From Pseudomonadota bacterium (GTDB lineage Bacteria; Chloroflexota; UBA6077; JAJPHF01): a DNA stretch of 9,484 nucleotides. A program made the translations under genes and the position numbers. How positions within the stretch are numbered: the first letter of the stretch is position 1; the number at the start of each line of letters is the position of its first letter. Location of the stretch: the NCBI GenBank assembly GCA_021325365.1, contig JAJPHF010000064.1, positions 1 through 9,484 of the forward strand. Direction: 5' to 3'. Positions 1-4,931 of the stretch are shown here, one piece after another. Below the pieces are notes generated by a model. The model searched no databases and had not been told where the DNA came from. It worked only from the letters and a program-made list of their open reading frames with translations.

Positions 1-380
1 TACAGCGGCGCCGACTTCTCTACCAGCGCCCGCCCGCCTTCCTCGCCCAGCGACCGGTAGGCCGCCGCCGCCCACTCCGGCGCGATGCCCTCGACCGTGT
101 CGACGCGTACCGTCCCCCGCACGAGCAGCACCTTCGGGAGCGCCCCATCGCCCTCGATCGTCAGCGCCACCTGGGCCCCGTCCGTCAGCACCTTCATCTT
201 CGGGGCATCGGGCGCGGTCGCTAGCACAATCTCCTGGCCGTTCCAGTGAAACCCGATAGGCACGACGCGGGGCGTGCCGTCGCGCCAGGTGTACGCCAAA
301 TGCGCGGGCGCCTTCGACTGCAGCAGCTCCTGGGCGACCGGGTCGTGTAGCAGGCCAACATCGCCTTGCTTGGTGGGCAC
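1..380 (-). CDS. Pyridoxamine 5'-phosphate oxidase-like (split-barrel flavin) protein, 3' end outside window
   Basis: The first 126 codons are present; the gene runs off the left edge. The GTG start at 380 was chosen because AGGAGG lies at 391-386, five bases upstream. The N-terminus reads MPTKQGDVGLLHDPVAQ. It is followed by the split-barrel pattern of the family: AHLAYTWRDGTPRVVPIGFHW near residues 26-46, then a strand with ATAPDAPKMKVL and another with VLLVRGTVRVDTVEG. The end of the visible part, APEWAAAAYRSLG, resembles the helix that follows the barrel in small general-stress or F420/FMN-binding members. Such proteins bind FMN, F420 or haem in the cytoplasm; the exact substrate cannot be told. 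It is transcribed away from the PrpD-like gene, with the IS66 remnant between them. The family call is fairly secure, the cofactor is not. Confidence 0.8.
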   Translation of the reverse strand, partial: MPTKQGDVGLLHDPVAQELLQSKAPAHLAYTWRDGTPRVVPIGFHWNGQEIVLATAPDAPKMKVLTDGAQVALTIEGDGALPKVLLVRGTVRVDTVEGIAPEWAAAAYRSLGEEGGRALVEKSAPL

Positions 381-487
381 GACAGCCTCCTCTTGCCGGG
401 CCGGACGATGCTCGGCGCTCTCCCGCCGGTGACCTACGGCATTTCCGGTGCCAACCGCCACGCGGAGCGGCAGGTGGCGAGCCCCTG

Positions 488-889
488 GCACGCGTTCAGG
501 TCCTCTGCGCAGCGGGGAGGAGCGAGGGGGCGGCGGTCCCCGGGAGCGCCGTATCAGCCGCGGCCACCAGGCAGTCCCGGAGCGGCCGCCCTTGCTGTCG
601 GCAGGTGGCTACCACCGTCCGCACTCGCCCCGCGAACCGGCTCCCCGCCGCGCTGTCCGCCCCGAAGCGGCCCTTGCGCCACAACACGGCCGGTCGCAGG
701 GCGCGCGCCGTCGCTGCCACTCCTTTCGGTCGCACTCGCCGGCAGCGAGGATCGGCGCCTGGGCAACGCATGACGTTGCACCCCAAATCTCCGGCGGCAG
801 GGGCACGGCGGTCAGTGCCATGACCTGGGGTATGCGGTGTCACCGTCGCTGCCGCAAGCGGCGGACTCCAGGCGGGCCTGAACGCTGAC
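488..889. mobile_element. Decayed IS66-family insertion sequence remnant (about 0.4 kb)
   Basis: Two facing copies of GCGTTCAGG lie at 492-500 (plus strand) and 877-885 (minus strand). The right tip read inward is GTCAGCGTTCAGG, close to the GTAAGCG-type tips known for IS66 elements; the left tip is GCACGCGTTCAGG. Between them, on the minus strand, is a recognisable C-terminal IS66 transposase fragment. Full IS66 elements are usually about 2-3 kb, so most of the interior is gone. The flanking octamers AGCCCCTG (480-487) and GGCTGCTG (890-897) agree at 5 of 8 positions, which might be a worn 8-bp target duplication. The exact boundaries are inferred from the repeats. Confidence 0.6.
496..723 (-). 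pseudogene. IS66 transposase (TnpC) C-terminal remnant
   Basis: Read on the minus strand, the last ~75 codons before the TGA at 498-496 contain ALRPAVLWRKGRFG, GSRF, RTVVATCRQQGR and APSLLP. These match the ordered C-terminal signature of IS66 transposases (ALRPAVLWRK..FGT.S..GSRFVER.LTVVATCRQQGR...PSLLP). Several normally conserved positions differ: FAGR replaces FVER, and a short GVAATARALR replaces the usual longer GVEPTNNAAERALR, which suggests a small deletion. The frame stays open upstream to about 1035 but shows no further transposase similarity, and the catalytic DDE region is missing. This is a non-functional fragment whose stop lies inside the left inverted repeat. Confidence 0.65.
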
Positions 890-1108
890 GGCTGCTGAAC
901 CGTCGGAGGGCATTCGCCGTGCAACGTTCGGCCGTGAGTGCTCGGGGCAGAATACCTAGCCGCTAGCCCTGCCGATCGGTGGAGAATACAGTAGCGATGC
1001 GCACGGATATGCTTAGCGAGCGCCGGCGCGACCACTTGCTCCGTGACATCGTGAGCGGCTGCCTGCGCACCCTCGAGCCGCGCGGCTTCGCATCCCCTGG
1101 AGAATCCA
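890..1108. other. Leader region of the PrpD-like gene, no gene seen
   Basis: Arg-rich open frames cross this stretch but none looks like protein. A possible -10 box, TACAGT, lies at 987-992 without a convincing -35. If used, it would give a leader of about 110 bases for the gene starting at 1109. AACGTT at 923-928 is a six-base palindrome. Nothing else could be recognised. Confidence 0.3.
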
Positions 1109-2452
1109 ATGGACGCGACACAGCAGCACTTAGCGGCATACTGTGCGGCGAGCGGCTTCGCCTGCCTGACACCCGAGACGGTGCATCGCTACCAGCGCCA
1201 CCTGCTCGATGCTCTCGGCTGCGCGCTGGGCGCAGGCGACGCGCCGCCGTGCGCCATTGCGCGCCGCGTGGCGGCCGCGGTACAAGGCACGCCGCCGGCG
1301 CGCGTCATCGGCGTGGCCACTCCCACCTCGCTGGAGATGGCCGCCTTCGCGAGCGGCGTGCAGATCCGCTACCTCGACTTCAACGACCAGCTCGTGAGCG
1401 GCCATCCCAGCGACGGGCTGGGTGCCCTGCTCGGCATTGCCGACGCGCTGGCGCTCGACGGGCCGGCGCTCATCGGCGGCATGCACGTCCTCTACGAGGT
1501 GTACGGACGGCTGCAAGCCGCCGCGCTGCTGCGCGAGCGCGGCTGGGACCAGGGCACCTTCATGGCACTCGCCGTGGCCTGCGCCGCCGGCAAGCTCCTG
1601 GGCCTGGACGAGGTGGCGCTCGCCGAGGCGATCGCGCTGGCCGCCAGCGACAACGCCGCCACGCGCCAGACGCGCGCGGGCGAGCTGTCCGACTGGAAAG
1701 GCTGCGCTACGGCGAATGCCGCGCGCAATGGCGTGTTCGCCGCGCTGCTGGCCCGCGAGGGGCTCACAGGCCCGGCGCGGCCGTTCGAGGGTCGGCATGG
1801 GCTGTGGGAGCAGGTGAGCGGGCCGTTCACGCTCGACCTGCCCGCGCCGGGCGAGCGGCCGCTGATCGCCGAGGCCGGGCTCAAGTACTTCCCCGTGGAG
1901 AACAACGCGCAAGGCCCCGCCTGGGCGGCGCTCGCCGTGCGCGAGGCGCTGCCGGCCGACGCGCTGGCCTCGGTCGCCGTCGAGACGACGGAGTTCACCT
2001 GGACGGAGATCGGCCGCGACCCCGAGAAGTGGGCGCCCACCCGCCGCGAGACGGCCGACCACAGCCTGCCCTACATCTTCGCCACGGTGCTCCGCCACGG
2101 CACGATCGGACCCGAGCACTTCGCGCCGACCCACCTGGCCGACCCGTGGGTGCGCGCCATGATGCCGCGCATTACGGTGGCGCCCAACCCGGCCTACACG
2201 GCGCGCTGGCCGGCGGAGAACCTTTGCCGCGTGACGGCGCGCACGCGCGACGGCCGCGAGCACGTGGTCGAGATCGCCCAGCCCCGCGGCCATCCGGCGA
2301 ACCCGCTGACCGACGCCGAGGTGGCGGCGAAGTTCACGCGGCAGGCGGCGCCGGTCCTGGGCGCGGGCGGCGCCGAGGCCGTCGTCGACTACGTGTGGGC
2401 GCTCTCTACCCAGCCGCGCGTGCCGGCGCTGCTTGACCTGCTCACGCCCTGA
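1109..2452 (+). CDS. MmgE/PrpD family protein (2-methylcitrate dehydratase-like)
   Basis: The protein is 447 residues, normal length for this family. The ATG at 1109 has GGAGA at 1099-1103, five bases upstream. Family landmarks appear in order: LLDALGCALG (32-41), IRYLDFNDQ with HPSD (86-102), the helical block GKLLGLDEVALAEAIALAASDNAATRQ (161-187), DWKGCATANAARNGVFAALLA (195-215), LKYFPVENNAQ (258-268), ADHSLPYIFA (316-325) and GHPANPLTD (394-402). Family members dehydrate 2-methylcitrate, decarboxylate cis-aconitate or epimerise iminodisuccinate. Without prpB or prpC nearby, a role in the methylcitrate cycle cannot be claimed. The segment usually seen as PVEYHAQ is PVENNAQ here, so a His is replaced by Asn. 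The gene stands alone and is followed by a hairpin. Confidence 0.88.
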   Translation: MDATQQHLAAYCAASGFACLTPETVHRYQRHLLDALGCALGAGDAPPCAIARRVAAAVQGTPPARVIGVATPTSLEMAAFASGVQIRYLDFNDQLVSGHPSDGLGALLGIADALALDGPALIGGMHVLYEVYGRLQAAALLRERGWDQGTFMALAVACAAGKLLGLDEVALAEAIALAASDNAATRQTRAGELSDWKGCATANAARNGVFAALLAREGLTGPARPFEGRHGLWEQVSGPFTLDLPAPGERPLIAEAGLKYFPVENNAQGPAWAALAVREALPADALASVAVETTEFTWTEIGRDPEKWAPTRRETADHSLPYIFATVLRHGTIGPEHFAPTHLADPWVRAMMPRITVAPNPAYTARWPAENLCRVTARTRDGREHVVEIAQPRGHPANPLTDAEVAAKFTRQAAPVLGAGGAEAVVDYVWALSTQPRVPALLDLLTP

Positions 2453-2475
2453 CCGCCCCACACCTGGTAGCGCCT

Positions 2476-2516
2476 CGTCGCGGTGCAGCAGGCCGGCCGC
2501 TGCTGGCGCCGCGACG
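2476..2516 (+). terminator. GC-rich hairpin after the PrpD-like gene
   Basis: Twenty-four bases after the stop codon, CGTCGCGG (2476-2483) pairs perfectly with CCGCGACG (2509-2516). Inside it, CAGCAG (2486-2491) pairs with CTGCTG (2500-2505) around an eight-base loop. No T-run follows, so this is a non-canonical intrinsic terminator or an mRNA 3' stabiliser. Confidence 0.5.
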
Positions 2517-2577
2517 GTGTTACGCGTTGTAGCAGGTTTGTGATGCCCAGGTCCTCACGGGCCGCGTGCTCGCCGGG

Positions 2578-2594
2578 TACACTCAGGCGTCGTG
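2578..2594 (+). promoter_or_regulatory. Possible leaderless promoter for the RlpA-like gene
   Basis: TACACT at 2578-2583 resembles a -10 hexamer and sits eight bases before the GTG at 2592. No Shine-Dalgarno sequence precedes that GTG. This would fit transcription starting at or next to the start codon. The -35 region is not convincing. Confidence 0.3.
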
Positions 2595-3065
2595 CCAAGG
2601 TATGTGTCATCGCTGCTCAGGACGTGTCCATGTGGCCGTGCGGGCGGGCTCTATCGGCCTCAGTTACCCGGGCCTCGGGTGCTGGTCGCCGCCGCTCTCG
2701 TCGCCGCCGTGCTCGCCGTGGCCGAGCGCTCCGCGGCCGCGGCCGCGGCCGCGGAGCCGACAGCCCAGACGCCGCCCTGTGCCGAGCGCCTGGACGCGAC
2801 GTACTACGATCCCTCGCTGGCCGGCCAGCCGATGGCCAACGGTCAGCCGTACGACCCGCGCAACCCCCAGCTCGCCTCCAGCAACCGCCACCACCTCGGC
2901 ACGCACCTGCTCCTGCGGCGGGCTGACGGGGTCGCGACCGTCGTCGTGGAGGTGATGGACCGCGGCAGTCCCGAGCTAGGCCTCGACCTCAGCGAGGCGG
3001 CGTTCCAGCGGCTCGGGTCGCTTCAGGAAGGGCGCATCCCCGTCTGCGTCGAAGTCGTGCGCTAG
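2592..3065 (+). CDS. Secreted RlpA-like double-psi beta-barrel protein
   Basis: From the GTG at 2592 the product is 157 residues. Residues 29-47 form a hydrophobic signal segment (RVLVAAALVAAVLAVAERS), followed by seven alanines and a short Pro/Thr linker. The double-psi beta-barrel spans about 69-157: ATYYDPSLAG, MANGQPYDP, LGTHLLLRRADG, VVEVMDRGSPELGLDLSEAAFQRLG and a final PVCVEVV strand. This is the RlpA pattern (TANGE-YD, GT-V-V, DRG, DLS-AA, LG), so a cell-wall role outside the membrane is likely. There is no lipobox and no SPOR domain. The usual TANGE is MANGQ (Gln85), while Asp123 of DRG is kept. Cys63 and Cys152 bracket the barrel and could form a disulfide. The start is uncertain: a GTG at 2679 would trim the long N-region but has no SD. 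Confidence 0.75.
   Translation: MPRYVSSLLRTCPCGRAGGLYRPQLPGPRVLVAAALVAAVLAVAERSAAAAAAAEPTAQTPPCAERLDATYYDPSLAGQPMANGQPYDPRNPQLASSNRHHLGTHLLLRRADGVATVVVEVMDRGSPELGLDLSEAAFQRLGSLQEGRIPVCVEVVR
2731..2754 (+). repeat. Four tandem CCGCGG hexamers
   Basis: CCGCGG occurs four times in a row inside the RlpA-like gene and encodes most of the seven-alanine run just after the signal segment. Each unit is self-complementary. Copy-number change would lengthen or shorten the linker by two residues without a frameshift. Confidence 0.85.
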
Positions 3066-3120
3066 GCACCGCTTGCTACATCGCTAGCAGGTCGCGCCTT
3101 GGAAACACGTTTAGCCGCTC

Positions 3121-3197
3121 GCTAAGCATCTGGCCGGGGATGGTGTGTAGCTTTGGCGTGGCCAAAGCTACACACCATCCCCGGAAGCCGGCTTAGC
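3121..3197. repeat. Long hairpin element, copy 1 (downstream of the RlpA-like gene)
   Basis: A perfect 24-bp stem joins 3134-3157 to 3161-3184 across a three-base loop, GTG (3158-3160). An outer 7-bp stem, GCTAAGC (3121-3127) with GCTTAGC (3191-3197), encloses it across a 6x6 internal loop. The left flank GCTAAGCATCTGGCC recurs almost unchanged in copy 2. It starts 55 bases after the RlpA-like stop codon, so it could end that transcript, but no T-run follows. See copy 2 for the covariation. Confidence 0.9.
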
Positions 3198-3308
3198 AAG
3201 TAGTTGAGGTTCAACCCTGCCTTAGAGTAGCACGTGCTCGCTGTGCCAACATGCGGCTGCCCCTATACGCAAGAAGGTGACCGACAGGCTATTAAGTTCG
3301 GCATACGC

Positions 3309-3361
3309 AAGCCTAATGCTGTATTGATATTGGCCTAACGCTGGCCTAACGAGTCTCTAAC
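3309..3361 (+). promoter_or_regulatory. Helically phased CTAAC direct repeats upstream of hsp20
   Basis: TGGCCTAACG occurs at 3331-3340 and again at 3342-3351, an 11-base period. The CTAAC core continues in the same phase at 3357-3361, and a weaker AAGCCTAATG at 3309-3318 lies exactly two periods before 3331. The spacing matches one helical turn. It is the arrangement typical of OmpR/PhoB-type response regulator sites next to a promoter. No regulator gene is in the window, so the binding protein is unknown. Confidence 0.45.
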
Positions 3362-3368
3362 ACCCGCT

Positions 3369-3398
3369 TTGGCACAGTATAGGCGGAGCTAGTTGATA
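3369..3398 (+). promoter_or_regulatory. hsp20: Candidate hsp20 promoter
   Basis: TTGGCA (3369-3374) and TTGATA (3393-3398) are separated by 18 bases and lie just downstream of the phased CTAAC repeats. Transcription would start near 3405, leaving a leader of only about 22 bases. The -10 match is weak. Nearby TGGCAC does not have a proper sigma-54 second half. Confidence 0.3.
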
Positions 3399-3420
3399 TC
3401 ATTTGCTCCGCAAGGAGGTG
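3383..3420 (+). promoter_or_regulatory. Alternative hairpins over the hsp20 ribosome binding site
   Basis: CTCC (3406-3409) can pair with GGAG of the SD (3414-3417) around a GCAA tetraloop. It is preceded by TTTG, giving a TTTGCTCC context much like the SD-pairing strand of ROSE RNA thermometers. The same CTCC is also part of GCTCCGC (3405-3411), which is perfectly complementary to GCGGAGC (3383-3389). The two pairings exclude each other: one hides the SD and the other frees it. If transcription starts near 3405, only the SD-hiding form is possible. The 29-bp dyad could equally be a DNA operator. Confidence 0.4.
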
Positions 3421-3426
3421 AGTGCT

Positions 3427-3864
3427 ATGGCACTAGCTCGTTGGGATCCGTTCGCCGACTTCGTGCCACTGCGGGATGCGATGGCGCGGCTATTCGAGTC
3501 CAGCTTCATCACGCCGGGCCTGATCGGTGGCGGAATCGCCTCTGCTGTACCGATGGACGTATACGCGGAAGGCGACAACTACGTGGTGGAGGCAGCCTTG
3601 CCAGGGCTGAACCCGGAGGCGTTGAACGTCTCGGTGCTCGGCAATGAAGTGACGATCAGCGGCGAGTATCCGCAGATCCCGGAGAGTCGGCAGTACCTGT
3701 TCCGTGAGCGGCGAGGCGGGCGCTTCGAGCGCACTATCACGCTACCCGCGGCGCTGGACGCCGACAAGGTGGAAGCTCACTATGAGCACGGGCTCCTACG
3801 GCTGGTCGTCCCGAAGGCGGAGAGCGCCCGGCCGCGGCGGATCGCGCTGACGGCCGGCAGCTAA
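3427..3864 (+). CDS. hsp20: Small heat-shock protein (Hsp20/alpha-crystallin family)
   Basis: The product has 145 residues, typical of bacterial Hsp20. The ATG at 3427 is chosen because AAGGAGGTG (3412-3420) lies six bases before it; an upstream TTG at 3403 would precede the SD. The N-terminal arm starts MALARWDPFADFVPLRDAM. The alpha-crystallin domain covers about 42-130: VPMDVYAEGDNYVVEAALPGL, VTISGEY, FRERRGGRFERTITLPAALDADKVEAHYEHG, then GLLRLVVPK (122-130). The tail carries an I-x-L motif (RRIAL, 138-141) that normally docks neighbouring dimers. It should work as an ATP-independent holdase in the cytoplasm. The gene lies between two related long hairpins in DNA of visibly lower GC, with a leader that suggests both transcriptional and RNA-level control. 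Confidence 0.95.
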   Translation: MALARWDPFADFVPLRDAMARLFESSFITPGLIGGGIASAVPMDVYAEGDNYVVEAALPGLNPEALNVSVLGNEVTISGEYPQIPESRQYLFRERRGGRFERTITLPAALDADKVEAHYEHGLLRLVVPKAESARPRRIALTAGS

Positions 3865-3890
3865 TCGTCGGCGGCCGCAGAACATCACTA

Positions 3891-3971
3891 CCCAGCTAAG
3901 CATTTGGTCAACGATGGCGTATAGGTGTGGCTGCGCCACACCTATACGCCATCGTTGGCAACTAGCTTGGG
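3891..3971. repeat. Long hairpin element, copy 2 (downstream of hsp20)
   Basis: A perfect 23-bp stem joins 3909-3931 to 3935-3957 across a three-base loop, TGC. An outer stem pairs 3891-3898 with 3963-3971 with one bulged base. Aligned with copy 1, the left side matches at 28 of 37 positions (3121-3157 against 3895-3931). Seven of the nine differences fall in the stem, and every one is matched by the complementary change on the other arm. It begins 26 bases after the hsp20 stop, so it may define that mRNA's 3' end, although no T-run follows. Confidence 0.9.
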
Positions 3972-4054
3972 TGACGTGGCTTTAGAGCGACCCGGGGAGC
4001 AGGCGCGACCGGGGACGCTCGGCGTATCGGCTGGCGGCGCACATGGCAGCAGCC

Positions 4055-4088
4055 GCCGATTCGGCTCGACAATCGGCCATTAGGAGGT
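4055..4088 (+). promoter_or_regulatory. Hairpin and strong SD before the small membrane peptide gene
   Basis: GCCGATT (4055-4061) pairs with AATCGGC (4071-4077) around a nine-base loop. The Shine-Dalgarno AGGAGGT follows at 4082-4088, six bases before the ATG at 4095. The stem stops short of the SD, so it could shape the leader without hiding the site. Confidence 0.4.
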
Positions 4089-4094
4089 CGAGAA

Positions 4095-4184
4095 ATGGAG
4101 AACGGGCTGAGACTGACGCTCCTCACGGTGGTAATGGCGGCCCTAGTGATTGGTTACGCGATCGCGCTGACAGTAGCAGGGTAG
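4095..4184 (+). CDS. 29-residue single-span membrane peptide
   Basis: A near-ideal AGGAGGT (4082-4088) lies six bases before ATG 4095, and the frame ends at TAG 4182-4184. The peptide begins MENGLRLTLLTVVMAALVIG and ends YAIALTVAG. After a short charged head (Glu2, Arg6), residues 7-28 are an unbroken hydrophobic stretch that can cross the membrane once. The only positive charge is at the N-terminal side. No family is recognised. Possible roles are a regulatory or stabilising subunit of a membrane complex, or a toxic peptide; there is no evidence for either. It follows hsp20 and hairpin copy 2, and is convergent with the SH3b gene. Coding is supported by the SD and the composition, not by homology. 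Confidence 0.55.
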   Translation: MENGLRLTLLTVVMAALVIGYAIALTVAG

Positions 4185-4213
4185 CCTATAGGCTGTGCTG
4201 ACTGGTGAGCCGG

Positions 4214-4235
4214 CTGGCGGGCGCCCGCGCGCCAG
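4214..4235. terminator. Possible bidirectional terminator hairpin
   Basis: CTGGCG (4214-4219) pairs with CGCCAG (4230-4235) across a ten-base GC-rich loop. It lies in the 67-base gap between the 3' ends of the convergent peptide and SH3b genes. No T-run accompanies it on either strand. Confidence 0.3.
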
Positions 4236-4251
4236 CAATCCGGACGTCCGT

Positions 4252-4773
4252 TTAACGCCCATCCGTCGCCGGCTGCAGCAAGCTGTCGGCCACCCAGCCG
4301 GCGCGGCCGTTCCAGGCGACGTGCTGCCAGCCTGGCCCAACGGCCTCGTCCGGGGCACCGGGCGGCTCGGGCTCGACCACCGTGCCGCGGGGGAGCACCG
4401 CGATGACGGGACTGCTCATCGCCGGCGCGGCACGTAGGTTGGCACCGGCCGGCTCCGCAACGACCAGTGCCGGCGGGCGGGGAGGCCGCACCTCGTCCGC
4501 GGCGCCCGCGCCGGCCGGCTCGCCCCTCGGTGGCGCCAGGTCCGCCCGCGGGTCCCGCCCGCCGGCGCCCGGCGCGGCGACCGCGACTTCCGTGGCATCC
4601 CCCGCCGGCGAGCGGGGCGCCGCCGTGTGGGGCAGCACGTCGTCGGTGAGCCAGGCCACGGCCGCGAGCGGCGGGGGCGGTAGCGCCCCCCGCTCCCCCA
4701 GATACACCAGCGCGCAGGCGACCAGCCAGCCGCCCAGTGTCGATAGCACCCAGGTCCGTAGCCCGTCCGGCAA
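4252..4773 (-). CDS. Membrane-anchored SH3b-domain protein
   Basis: The start chosen is TTG at 4773, because GGAGG (4783-4779) lies five bases upstream; this gives 173 residues. The frame is open further upstream, but those residues look like untranslated DNA. Residues 6-25 (RTWVLSTLGGWLVACALVYL) form one transmembrane or uncleaved signal segment. A long Ala/Pro/Gly-rich linker runs to about residue 100. Residues 103-167 match a bacterial SH3 domain: ANLRAAPAMSSPVIAVLPRGTVV, then the W..V.WNGRAGWV core, then DSLL. SH3b domains outside the membrane often bind peptidoglycan or other wall components. The anchor plus disordered linker would let the domain reach the wall. The specific ligand is unknown. 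Confidence 0.75.
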   Translation of the reverse strand: MPDGLRTWVLSTLGGWLVACALVYLGERGALPPPPLAAVAWLTDDVLPHTAAPRSPAGDATEVAVAAPGAGGRDPRADLAPPRGEPAGAGAADEVRPPRPPALVVAEPAGANLRAAPAMSSPVIAVLPRGTVVEPEPPGAPDEAVGPGWQHVAWNGRAGWVADSLLQPATDGR

Positions 4774-4902
4774 GCACACCTCCGCCTTAGCGGCATGATA
4801 GCCAGGACAGGACGAAGAGCGTTGGGGAGCGGCGTTACAGGCGAAGAACAATCCCCCCCTGACGTGAAACACTCGCCGCGGACGTATCAAAGGCAGCGAG
4901 CG

Positions 4903-4929
4903 GCGGCGGCCCACGAACCGGGCCCCCGC
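4903..4929 (-). terminator. Hairpin just after the Uma2 remnant
   Basis: On the minus strand GCGGGGGCCC (4929-4920) pairs with GGGCCGCCGC (4912-4903) with one mismatch, around a seven-base loop. It begins two bases past the stop at 4932. No T-run follows directly. It could end the nucleotidyltransferase transcript. Confidence 0.4.
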
Positions 4930-4931
4930 GC

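Noticed and set aside
448..888. Plus-strand Arg/Pro-rich frames over the IS66 remnant
   Set aside because: No recognisable motifs and no SD. The minus strand explains the region with transposase similarity.
979..2436. Long open frames overlapping the PrpD-like gene on both strands (979-2436 plus, 1130-2461 minus)
   Set aside because: Their products are Arg/Ala/Gly-rich with no domain pattern. They are a by-product of high third-position GC in the real gene at 1109-2452.
3370..3385. Sigma-54-like TGGCAC upstream of hsp20
   Set aside because: The required GC-element TTGC at the right distance is absent.
3417..3436. CIRCE-like half site GAGTGCTA at the hsp20 start codon
   Set aside because: The second half of the TTAGCACTC-N9-GAGTGCTAA dyad is missing, and it overlaps the SD spacer and start.
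3121..3971. hsp20 as cargo of a composite transposon ended by the two hairpins
   Set aside because: No transposase, no target duplication, and both copies share orientation with conserved left flanks rather than forming terminal inverted repeats. Kept only as one option in the finding.
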